A DNA stretch of 6,910 nucleotides from Bacillota bacterium (GTDB lineage: Bacteria; Bacillota; Clostridia; Oscillospirales; Acutalibacteraceae). Every line of letters begins with the position of its first letter. Position 1 is the first letter of the stretch. The notes below the pieces were generated by a model that ran no database searches, had not been told where the DNA came from, and saw nothing but the letters and a program-made list of their open reading frames with translations. Shown here in pieces: positions 1-4,986 of the stretch. The position numbers were made by a program, and so were the translations under genes. The stretch lies in NCBI GenBank assembly GCA_023420245.1, contig JAEZWL010000164.1, forward strand, positions 1 through 6,910, given 5' to 3'.

Positions 1-66
1 GAAGACCAAATATCGCTCAAGGAGTACATGGACCCGTTTACGGGCAGTAAGAATACAAAGGCATAA
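1..66 (+). CDS. 3' end of an unidentified protein gene (partial)
   Basis: Frame 1 is open from the first base and ends at TAA 64-66, giving 21 residues that end in DPFTGSKNTKA. The tail is hydrophilic and basic, with no motif I recognise, so no function is assigned. It is read as coding because the frame is open to the window edge and a GC-rich hairpin (69-93) starts 3 bases after the stop. The structured stretch downstream (126-190) resembles the ends of IS200/IS605-type elements, so a transposon-associated protein is possible, but the residues visible here do not show it. Confidence 0.4.
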   Translation, partial: EDQISLKEYMDPFTGSKNTKA

Positions 67-68
67 AA

Positions 69-93
69 ACAGGCCGCTTTAGCGGCGGCCTGT
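69..93 (+). terminator. GC-rich hairpin after the partial gene, possible terminator
   Basis: ACAGGCCGC (69-77) pairs perfectly with GCGGCCTGT (85-93) around a 7-base loop. It lies directly after the stop codon at 66. No T-tract follows, so it is either an imperfect terminator or the first helix of the structured region that continues to about 190. Confidence 0.45.
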
Positions 94-125
94 GGACGAT
101 TATGCGGTTGGCAAATCTTTTCGAT

Positions 126-190
126 GCGCCTTAAGGCGCTGCTAGTAATATGCCCTTCCAGGGCTAGTGCATACCACCACTTCAGTGGTG
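126..190. repeat. cluster of three adjacent hairpins, possible transposon end or structured RNA
   Basis: Three short perfect stems follow one another: GCGCC/GGCGC with loop TTAA (126-139), GCCCT/AGGGC with loop TCC (about 152-164), and ACCACCAC/GTGGTGGT with loop TTCA (about 172-191). The linkers contain two related motifs, GCTAGTAATATGC and GCTAGTGCATA. No reading frame explains this. Subterminal hairpins of this kind are known at the ends of IS200/IS605-family elements, where the right end can also encode the guide (omega) RNA of TnpB. That identification is an inference; no transposase is visible in the window. Confidence 0.4.
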
Positions 191-239
191 GTCATGATTT
201 TTGCCCTTCAGTTGTGAAAGCGGATTATCTGCAAACAAA

Positions 240-1106
240 TTATTTCTTCTTCCGAACCGGTGTCCAAACTTCGCTGTAAGCGTAATCCTTCTTATGCTTA
301 TCCATTTTTGAAAATGAAAAAGCAGGGATGTTGATGACCTCATAATCGGAAACCGGTAGCCATTCAGAGTAGACTCGTGCCATGGTACTTTGCAGGGTGG
401 CAGGAAACGGCCCCTCATTCGAGAAAACTGCCCAAGTGCAGGCTTCTACAGGAACTTTCACCAATTGGTTACTTACGTCCTCTTTAGTGGTCAATACACC
501 AATCAGATGAGTTAGCTCGCCTTCTTCTTTCAAGAATCCGGCGTCTGCTTCATAAGAGGCGTTGACGATTTGATGAGGTTCCATGTTTTGCAGTGCGTGC
601 ATTTCATTTCTTTGTTCTTCCGTAATGCTCATTGCAAGCTCTACAATAGCATTGTTGATGCCCTCAAATTGCATGGGAACTCGCTTGCTTACACCAACTA
701 GATAAAACGCTGGTTTTTCTTCAATTCTACATTCCATCGTATTTCCTCCTTTGGTTGTGATGATAAATGAAAGTTTAGGGAAAGGCTTGCTGATTCTTTT
801 TTTGATTACTTCCGAGGGCAAAAAGCAGCTCCATTTTTTGAATGCCCGGGCAAAGCCGTCCATTGACCGGTAGCCATATTTGTATGCAATGTCTGTGACT
901 TTTTCTCCCATCAGCAAATCTTTGTTGGCTTCTGACAATCTCCTGCTTTTTATATACTCACTCAACGTCATTCCAGCGAGATAAAAGAATACCGTCCTAA
1001 AGTGGTAGTCAGAGATCCCAACATATTTAGAGATTTCTTCCAGAGTCAGTTCATCAGTCAAATGTTCCTCAATATAATCAATGGCACGGTTTAGTTCCTG
1101 CAGCAT
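240..1106 (-). CDS. AraC-family regulator with C-terminal GyrI-like effector-binding domain
   Basis: A 288-residue protein. Residues 8-105 form an AraC DNA-binding domain with two helix-turn-helix units: about 20-42 (TLEEISKYVGISDYHF) and 67-91 (EKVTDIAYKYGYRSMDGFARAF, the family signature). Residues 124-288 match the GyrI-like/AraC effector-binding fold, which binds hydrophobic drugs or other small molecules in related regulators. The length is usual for this N-terminal-AraC, C-terminal-sensor class, so it looks intact; its ligand and targets are unknown. The start is set by AAAGGAGG (complement 1114-1121), 7 bases before ATG. It is divergent from dinB. Odd feature: codons 119-124 hold a second AAAGGAGG and ATG at the domain junction (see findings). 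Confidence 0.9.
   Translation of the reverse strand: MLQELNRAIDYIEEHLTDELTLEEISKYVGISDYHFRTVFFYLAGMTLSEYIKSRRLSEANKDLLMGEKVTDIAYKYGYRSMDGFARAFKKWSCFLPSEVIKKRISKPFPKLSFIITTKGGNTMECRIEEKPAFYLVGVSKRVPMQFEGINNAIVELAMSITEEQRNEMHALQNMEPHQIVNASYEADAGFLKEEGELTHLIGVLTTKEDVSNQLVKVPVEACTWAVFSNEGPFPATLQSTMARVYSEWLPVSDYEVINIPAFSFSKMDKHKKDYAYSEVWTPVRKKK
735..752 (-). promoter_or_regulatory. internal Shine-Dalgarno and in-frame ATG at the AraC/GyrI domain junction
   Basis: On the minus strand AAAGGAGG (complement 745-752) lies 7 bases before an in-frame ATG (complement 735-737), codon 124. This is the same 8-base motif and spacing as at the gene's own start. Translation from here would give a separate 165-residue GyrI-like domain beginning MECRIEEKPAF, the normal beginning of that domain. 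The same bases encode the linker residues KGG, so amino-acid constraint is an alternative explanation. Confidence 0.5.
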
Positions 1107-1113
1107 AGCCTTT

Positions 1114-1139
1114 CCTCCTTTCGCTTCTACATCATATCA
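1114..1139 (-). promoter_or_regulatory. promoter -10 and ribosome binding site of the AraC-like gene
   Basis: On the minus strand, TATGAT (complement 1131-1136) preceded by TG one base upstream (complement 1138-1139) forms an extended -10 element. No good -35 is visible. AAAGGAGG (complement 1114-1121) follows, so the leader would be very short. Confidence 0.45.
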
Positions 1140-1280
1140 AAGTTGGTTTGGCATTGCTCGACTTTTAAATTCAAAAAACATCGAATCTCAGAGCAAACTA
1201 TCTAGTCGTAAGCTTTCCCACCGTAGCTTAACCACTAATTACAATTATACAGCATATCTTCTTTTGGTGTCATTTTCCGC

Positions 1281-1308
1281 TTTACTTTTCGCTCTAATTG
1301 AATACAAT
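1281..1308 (+). promoter_or_regulatory. dinB promoter (-35/-10)
   Basis: TTTACT (1281-1286) and TACAAT (1303-1308) are separated by 16 bases, directly upstream of the two SOS boxes and about 45 bases before the GTG start. The match is moderate, but the position relative to the LexA boxes supports it. Confidence 0.5.
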
Positions 1309-1309
1309 A

Positions 1310-1336
1310 AGAACAAATGTTTCGAACGATTGTTCT
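1310..1336 (+). promoter_or_regulatory. double LexA/DinR (SOS) box upstream of dinB
   Basis: Two adjacent matches to the Firmicute LexA box CGAAC-N4-GTTCG: AGAAC-AAAT-GTTTC (1310-1323) and CGAAC-GATT-GTTCT (1323-1336), sharing one base. Each differs from the consensus at only one or two positions. They begin two bases after the -10, where a bound repressor would block transcription. dinB is a classical SOS gene, which fits. Confidence 0.8.
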
Positions 1337-1352
1337 TAATTGAGGTGAAAAA

Positions 1353-1715
1353 GTGGAGCGGGTGATCTTGCATATCGACCAGAACAATTTTTATGCCAGC
1401 GTGGAATGCCTGTACAATCCGGCACTGCGGGATAAACCGGTGGCGGTCGGCGGCGACGTGGAGCAACGGCACGGAATTGTCCTGGCGAAAAATATGATTG
1501 CGAAGCGGTTCGGCGTCAAGACCGGCGAGGTGCTCTGGCAGGAGCGTCTTAATTGTCCCGATATTGTATTTGTCCCGCCGCACTTTGACCGTTATCTGCG
1601 ATTCTCTAAACTGGCTAAAGAAATCTATCTGCAATACACCGACCAGGTAGAGTCATTTGGATTGGATGAGTGCTGGCTTGACATAGGAGAACGAATGGTA
1701 TTAATATCATTGTAA
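1353..1715 (+). pseudogene. dinB: truncated DNA polymerase IV-like (Y-family) gene
   Basis: The start is GTG 1353, after GAGGTG (1342-1347) with a 5-base spacer. The N-terminus is typical of DinB: ILHIDQNNFYASVE with the metal-binding Asp9, then the conserved block AVGGDVEQRHGIVLAKN, and the palm motif ESFGLDECWLD with catalytic Asp105/Glu106. Family members have about 350-420 residues; this one stops at 120. Similarity ends near Ile111, after which the frame reads an unrelated GERMVLISL and TAA. The palm is incomplete and the thumb and little-finger domains are missing, so it should be inactive. No continuation is visible in any frame downstream. Its GC content is high (38/60 at 1501-1560). 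The breakpoint lies just before the first copy of the cassette-boundary motif (1711-1723), suggesting that arrival or rearrangement of the array removed the rest. Confidence 0.85.
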
Positions 1716-1723
1716 ATGTTTAT
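1711..1723 (+). repeat. boundary-like motif 1, at the truncated dinB end
   Basis: TGTAAATGTTTAT shares AATGTTTAT with the downstream boundary sites, and the following GGATAA recurs after site 5. It overlaps the stop codon of the dinB fragment. There is no inverted-repeat partner, so it may be a degenerate site or the entry site of the array. Confidence 0.35.
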
Positions 1724-1781
1724 GGATAATTTCGACGATATAGCGACTCTTAATGATGGAGCTAGTCAAGCGCAAGCCAAT

Positions 1782-1851
1782 ATTATAAGACAAGACAGGC
1801 AGCGTGTGCGCATGCCACCTGGCTGTCTTTTTGGATTTCGCATAATGTTTA
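1782..1851 (+). repeat. attC-like site 2 (boundary dinB remnant / LUD cassette)
   Basis: The outer arms are ATTATAAGACA (from 1782) and TTTCGCATAAT (1836-1846). Inside them is a long stem, AGACAGGCAG (1793-1802) against CTGGCTGTCT (1819-1828), with one G-G mismatch. The right arm runs into GTTTA (1847-1851). This is the longest of the sites, and the inner stem plus TTTTT (1828-1832) would also work as a rho-independent terminator. Confidence 0.55.
1793..1832 (+). terminator. terminator-like hairpin with T-tract inside site 2
   Basis: AGACAG (1793-1798) pairs with CTGTCT (1823-1828), the stem continues past a G-G mismatch through CAG/CTG, and five Ts follow (1828-1832). It would stop transcripts coming from the dinB promoter before the LUD gene. 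It is at the same time the apical stem of attC-like site 2. Confidence 0.55.
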
Positions 1852-1896
1852 CACTATGAGAAGAAGGTAGTTCATTTATTTTTAGGAGATTTTTAC

Positions 1897-2514
1897 ATGG
1901 ATGAAAGAATAAAGAAAGCAATTATCAATTTACAAAAGAACAATATGGCAGGCTTCTACGTTGAAAGCAGACAGGAATTGCTTTCTCTGCTTTCTACACT
2001 GCTTGCCAAGGGCGAAAAGATTGGCTGTGGGGATTCCAATACATTAGAAGAAACTGGTGTATTCGAATATCTCCGAAATGGAAGATATACTTTTTATGAC
2101 AAACACCAGCAAAGCTTAACTTCCGAGGATAAACGAAAACTATATCTCAATAATTTTGACGCAGATACATTTTTTACGGGGACAAATGCTGTTACCGTGG
2201 ATGGTAAGCTGTTTAACATTGACGGAAACGGCAGCCGCGTTGCTCCTATGATTTACGGGCCAAGGCAGGTCATTGTTGTCGTTGGCATAAATAAATTAGT
2301 GGATACCGTGGAAGATGCTATCCAGCGCACAAGACAAATTGCAGCTCCATTGGATGCGAAAAGGCTTAATAAAAATACTCCATGTGTAAAACTTGGCAGG
2401 TGTATTGACTGCAAACATGAACAGCGCATCTGTAATGATTTTGTCTTAATAGCACGGCAGTTTTCAAAGGATAGAATTAAAGTGATTTTTATAAATGGAG
2501 ATTATGGTTATTAA
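1897..2514 (+). CDS. LUD-domain protein (LutC/YkgG-like, DUF162)
   Basis: A 205-residue protein, full length for the stand-alone LUD family. The LUD fold is shared with LutB/LutC, the L-lactate-oxidation proteins, and with 5-formyltetrahydrofolate cyclo-ligase-like folds. Visible family traits are GEKIGCGDSNTLEETGV near residue 40-55, FFTGTNAVTVDGKLFNIDGNGSR in the middle, and a cysteine cluster near the C-terminus, NTPCVKLGRCIDCKHEQRICN (C-x6-C-x2-C-x6-C), typical of clostridial members. The actual substrate of such short stand-alone forms is not established. AGGAG (1884-1888) lies 8 bases before ATG. No lut operon partner is nearby; the gene sits alone between sites 2 and 3, as a single-gene cassette. 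Confidence 0.85.
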   Translation: MDERIKKAIINLQKNNMAGFYVESRQELLSLLSTLLAKGEKIGCGDSNTLEETGVFEYLRNGRYTFYDKHQQSLTSEDKRKLYLNNFDADTFFTGTNAVTVDGKLFNIDGNGSRVAPMIYGPRQVIVVVGINKLVDTVEDAIQRTRQIAAPLDAKRLNKNTPCVKLGRCIDCKHEQRICNDFVLIARQFSKDRIKVIFINGDYGY

Positions 2515-2524
2515 TAGATGTCCC

Positions 2525-2578
2525 ATTATGAGCAGCTCGAGCAACAGCAGGTGCTATGTGAGTTTCGCGTAATGTTTA
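2525..2578 (+). repeat. attC-like site 3 (LUD / methyltransferase-fragment boundary)
   Basis: The left arm ATTATGAGCAGCTC (2525-2538) matches the reverse complement of the right arm GAGTTTCGCGTAAT (2560-2573) at 10 of 14 positions. AGC/GCT (2540-2542/2553-2555) closes the stem around a loop. GTTTA follows at 2574-2578. It starts 10 bases after the LUD stop codon. Over 2562-2589 the sequence also matches the E. coli dif site, as I recall it, at 19 of 28 positions. Confidence 0.6.
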
Positions 2579-2587
2579 TATGGTTAA

Positions 2588-2902
2588 GACCAAAGGCTCC
2601 CTTGCATTATTGTTGCACAAACATTGCTACACATAAAAGATATTCCCTTATTATTAATGCGTTTTTATAATTTATTGCAAGAAGGTGGCAGCCTTCTGAT
2701 CATTGACTATGACAAAACAGAAGAAGTCGTTTCCAATGACGTGCATAACGGATTTGAGCAGCAAGAATTGGTAGATGCTGTGAAAAAAGCAGGTTTTTCT
2801 AATGTAAGCTTATACACCTTTTACAAGGATAAAAAGCTGTTCATGGGTAAAGATGCGACATTATTTATTCTGAGTGCAAAAAAACCGAATTTATATAATT
2901 AA
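2588..2902 (+). pseudogene. 3' fragment of a class I SAM-dependent methyltransferase
   Basis: The open frame from 2588 (after the in-frame TAA at 2585-2587) reads CIIVAQTLLHIKDI, then LLQEGGSLLIIDYDK and the C-terminal VHNGFEQQELVDAVKKAGF. This corresponds to motif IV onward of small methyltransferases (usual pattern LHHIKD...LLKPGGxLxIxDxD...HNGFxxxEL). The N-terminal half with the SAM-binding GxGxG motif is absent, so it cannot bind SAM as it stands. A TTG at 2624 could start a 92-residue product, but no convincing ribosome binding site precedes it. The missing half ends about 10-20 bases after boundary site 3, so the cassette was either formed from an incomplete gene or shortened later. 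Confidence 0.75.
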
Positions 2903-2925
2903 TTTTATATACCAGTACGGGCTCA

Positions 2926-2948
2926 ATTCGAACTTTGCATAATGTTTA
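2926..2948 (+). repeat. attC-like site 4 (methyltransferase fragment / HxlR boundary)
   Basis: The right-arm motif is complete: ATTCGAACTTTGCATAAT leading to GTTTA (2944-2948), 24 bases after the stop of the methyltransferase fragment. No clear left arm is seen; the preceding bases are AT-rich. The segment 2931-2945 also matches 13 of 15 bases of the left part of loxP (AACTTCGTATAATGT), but there is no symmetric right arm. Confidence 0.5.
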
Positions 2949-3055
2949 TGACCCGCTTAAGCTCTTAAAACGCATTATTTATATTGTAAGAACTATGGGC
3001 TATGTCATTACTATTGCATATGGTCCTATCACAAATCGTTTAGTAGGTGATATTT

Positions 3056-3415
3056 TTGAAAATACGAGAGAAATATACTTGCCCTTTGGAACTTACTCAT
3101 GATATTACAAGGGGTAAATGGAAACCAATTATTTTATGGCAGCTTGGCAAGGGTACGGCGACTTTGACTCAACTTGAACGCGATATAAAAGGGGTTACGC
3201 AAAAAATGCTGTTAGAACATTTGAATGAACTATTGGATTTTCAAGTGGTTGACAAGCATACCTTTGAAGGCTATCCGTTAAAAGTCGAATACTGTTTAAC
3301 AGAACGAGGAAACCAACTGTTGCAGGCTATAACTATTATGCAGGATGTCGGAATTGATCTTATGAAAGAGAACGGTATGGATGATATCTTGCGGGAAAAG
3401 GGGTTTATTGATTAG
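3056..3415 (+). CDS. HxlR-family winged-helix transcriptional regulator
   Basis: The chosen start is TTG 3056, because AGGTGA (3045-3050) lies 5 bases before it and the protein then begins MKIREKYTCPLELTHD, as HxlR proteins typically do; an in-frame GTG at 3047 would lie inside that ribosome binding site. The 119-residue length is normal. Family signatures are CPLELTHDITRGKWKPIILWQL (Cys9), TLTQLERDIKGVTQKMLLEHLNELL (recognition helix) and the wing with VEYCLTERG. Related proteins YodB and HypR of B. subtilis use an N-terminal Cys to sense quinones or oxidants, so Cys9 could be a redox sensor (inference). It precedes a flavin split-barrel gene by 76 bases, a common pairing for HxlR regulators, which usually control their neighbour. 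Confidence 0.88.
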   Translation: MKIREKYTCPLELTHDITRGKWKPIILWQLGKGTATLTQLERDIKGVTQKMLLEHLNELLDFQVVDKHTFEGYPLKVEYCLTERGNQLLQAITIMQDVGIDLMKENGMDDILREKGFID

Positions 3416-3417
3416 CC

Positions 3418-3439
3418 TTACCCACAAAAAAGTGGGTAA
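3418..3439 (+). promoter_or_regulatory. perfect 8-bp palindrome between hxlR-like gene and flavoprotein gene (operator or terminator)
   Basis: TTACCCAC (3418-3425) and GTGGGTAA (3432-3439) flank AAAAAA. It begins 3 bases after the hxlR-like stop and abuts the -35 of the next promoter (3440). Only TTT follows, so as a terminator it would be weak. As a dyad touching a -35 element it suits a winged-helix repressor such as the gene just upstream. Confidence 0.55.
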
Positions 3440-3483
3440 TTTACTTATTTGCATTATGCCCTTATAATTTACGTATAAGGAGG
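3440..3483 (+). promoter_or_regulatory. promoter and ribosome binding site of the flavoprotein gene
   Basis: TTTACT (3440-3445), a 17-base spacer and a perfect TATAAT (3463-3468) form a good sigma-A promoter. A second dyad, CTTATA (3461-3466) and TATAAG (3474-3479), overlaps the -10. AAGGAGG (3477-3483) lies 8 bases before ATG 3492. The promoter is internal to the cassette. Confidence 0.65.
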
Positions 3484-3491
3484 ACGATAAA

Positions 3492-3908
3492 ATGAAAGAT
3501 GCAGAGAAAACAATCGGAAATTTAGTTGATAAACAAGGTGTTTCATTCATAAGCTCCATCGATGCAGCTGGCTTTCCTAACACAAAAGCAATGCTGCCGC
3601 CGAGAAAGAGAGAAGGAATCCGGGTATTCTACTTTACAACCAATACATCATCCATGCGTATTACGCAATATAGGAAGAATCCCAATGCCTGCATTTATTT
3701 TTGTGATAAGCGTTTTTTTAGAGGAGTTATGCTAAAAGGTACAATGGAAGTTATAGAGGATAGCGCAATCAAGGAAGCAATTTGGCTGGACGGAGACACG
3801 TTGTATTACCCGAAAGGGATTACTGATCCAGACTATTGTGTGCTGAAATTTACTGCAACTCAAGGACGATACTACAGCAATTTCAAATCAGAAGATTTTA
3901 ATATTTAA
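3492..3908 (+). CDS. pyridoxamine 5'-phosphate oxidase-like split-barrel flavoprotein
   Basis: A 138-residue protein of the FMN-binding split-barrel family (PNPOx-like, general stress protein 26 type). Visible traits: VSFISSIDAAGFPNTKAMLPPRK (first strands, residues 17-39), VFYFTTNTSSMRITQYRKNPNACIYF (the FMN-phosphate-binding segment with TNT-S-R...NP.A, about 46-71), VMLKGTMEVIED, and a C-terminal VLKFTATQGRYYSN. It probably binds FMN or a related cofactor and reduces or oxidises small molecules in the cytosol; the true pyridoxine function is unlikely at this length. It is paired with the HxlR-like gene and has its own promoter with two palindromes, so inducible control by that regulator is the natural model (inference). 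Confidence 0.85.
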   Translation: MKDAEKTIGNLVDKQGVSFISSIDAAGFPNTKAMLPPRKREGIRVFYFTTNTSSMRITQYRKNPNACIYFCDKRFFRGVMLKGTMEVIEDSAIKEAIWLDGDTLYYPKGITDPDYCVLKFTATQGRYYSNFKSEDFNI

Positions 3909-3914
3909 TATGCG

Positions 3915-3969
3915 TAATATGAGCAAATTGAGAAACTCAGTAAACTCTCCGAACTTCCCATAATGTTTA
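3915..3969 (+). repeat. attC-like site 5 (flavoprotein / methyltransferase boundary)
   Basis: Left arm TATGAGCAAATTGAG (3918-3932) pairs imperfectly with the right arm CTCTCCGAACTTCCCATAA (about 3945-3963): TATG/CATA, AA/TT, TT/AA and GAG/CTC pair, with an unpaired extra C in the left arm. GTTTA follows at 3965-3969. An extrahelical base in one arm is a known property of integron attC sites. It starts 6 bases after the flavoprotein stop codon. Confidence 0.6.
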
Positions 3970-4066
3970 TGATGGATAAGCCGGTTGTAGCAATAATGCG
4001 ACGCTCTTACGGCAGGTCATAGCAATTAGAGGAAACTCGGTAAATCAGAATTTGTGGAGGAGCATT

Positions 4067-4858
4067 GTGGAAACGAATCAATATTTGTATGATTTTTATA
4101 ATAATTATGATGAAGACGGACGTCTTTCATCAAAGCATGGCTCGGTAGAGTTTCTTACCACCATGCGTTATATTGAAAAGTATATAAAGCCCGGAGACCA
4201 CGTGCTTGAGATTGGTGCCGGAACGGGACGGTATTCCCATGCGCTTGCGTGTCAGGGGTATGATGTGCAGGCAATAGAGCTGGTAGAGCATAATATAGAG
4301 GTCTTTCGGCGGAACACGAAAAGCACCGAGAAGATTTCTGTTGTTCAGGGAAATGCGATGAATCTGTCGGATTTCTCAGATGAATCGTTCGATATTACAC
4401 TACTGCTCGGTCCGCTGTATCATCTTTACAACGAACAAGATAAAAGGAAAGCTCTAAGAGAAGCCATCCGTGTAACTAGAGCAGGCGGCGTAATTTTTGC
4501 CGCATATGTCATATCTGACGGTTGCCTACTCGACGAAGGCTTCAACCGTAATCAGTTCAGAGTCTCAGACTACATAAAATACGGCTTGCTTGACGGAGAA
4601 ACATTTGCTGCCACCTCACAGCCTAAGGATTTGTTTGAACTTGTCCGTAAAGAAGACATAGATGCTCTGATGTCAGTATTTCCTGTTACAAGACTGCATT
4701 ACGTTGCGACCAATGGCTTTGCTTTATTCATGCGCGAAGCAGTAGATAATATGGATGATGAGACATTTGCGCTGTTCTTAAAATATCATCTTTCCACTTG
4801 TGAACGCGACGATTTTGTCGGCGTTACAAGTCATGTAATTGATGTATTCAGAAAATAA
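4067..4858 (+). CDS. class I SAM-dependent methyltransferase (complete)
   Basis: The start is taken as GTG 4067: GGAGG (4056-4060) lies 6 bases upstream, whereas an earlier in-frame TTG (4052) has no ribosome binding site. The product has 263 residues. Motif I is HVLEIGAGTGRYSHALA (SAM-binding GAGTG at 50-54), followed by AIELVEHNIEVF (motif II acidic strand), VVQGNAMNL (about 92-100) and FDITLLLGPLYHL (motif IV region, 109-120), then a post-motif strand AGGVIFAAYV. The C-terminal half, with a predicted substrate-binding insert (FRVSDYIKYGLLDGETF), is typical of clostridial small-molecule methyltransferases. The substrate cannot be told. It is unrelated in sequence to the truncated methyltransferase at 2588-2902. 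It has no partner gene and sits as a single-gene cassette. Confidence 0.85.
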   Translation: METNQYLYDFYNNYDEDGRLSSKHGSVEFLTTMRYIEKYIKPGDHVLEIGAGTGRYSHALACQGYDVQAIELVEHNIEVFRRNTKSTEKISVVQGNAMNLSDFSDESFDITLLLGPLYHLYNEQDKRKALREAIRVTRAGGVIFAAYVISDGCLLDEGFNRNQFRVSDYIKYGLLDGETFAATSQPKDLFELVRKEDIDALMSVFPVTRLHYVATNGFALFMREAVDNMDDETFALFLKYHLSTCERDDFVGVTSHVIDVFRK

Positions 4859-4908
4859 GGCAAGCTTGTCACGGCAGATTCAATTTGTCGAGATTTTCAT
4901 TATATTTA
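4855..4908 (+). repeat. attC-like site 6 (methyltransferase / DUF3089 boundary)
   Basis: The right part TTTGTCGAGATTTTCATTAT (4885-4904) followed by TTTATGG is a diverged copy, with ATTTA in place of GTTTA. The left arm ATAAGGCAAGCTTG starts over the TAA stop codon (4856-4858) and pairs only partly. The TTTGTCGAG segment is shared exactly with site 7. Confidence 0.45.
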
Positions 4909-4986
4909 TGGTGGACATGTATTATAGTCAGCGCAATAAATCGAAATTTGTATGTAAACCCAACTCAGGGAAAGGAATTATGGAAC

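Noticed and set aside
1130..1280. Possible small gene in the space between the AraC-like gene and dinB
   Set aside because: The open frame there lacks a ribosome binding site, has no family-like residues and overlaps the dinB promoter and SOS boxes; I see only the two divergent promoters.
1716..1859. 47-codon open frame starting MFMDNFDD after the dinB remnant
   Set aside because: No ribosome binding site, no recognisable similarity, and its second half is the stem-loop of site 2.
2931..2945. loxP site, from the 13 of 15 match to its left half
   Set aside because: There is no inverted right arm, so it cannot be a symmetric Cre site; the match reflects the shared core of the boundary repeat.
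3970..4050. Promoter or small RNA between site 5 and the complete methyltransferase
   Set aside because: No pair of -35/-10 boxes with proper spacing and no stable stem could be found by eye; it is simply the cassette's leader.
4909..4916. Copy of the tRNA 3' end (TGGTGGAC) as an attachment site
   Set aside because: Only 8 bases match and they do not extend into the T-arm; this is expected by chance in this length.
4885..4986. Longer N-terminus for the DUF3089 protein from TTG 4885
   Set aside because: It would translate boundary site 6 and puts the signal-anchor helix in the middle; GTG 4987 places it at the N-terminus as expected.
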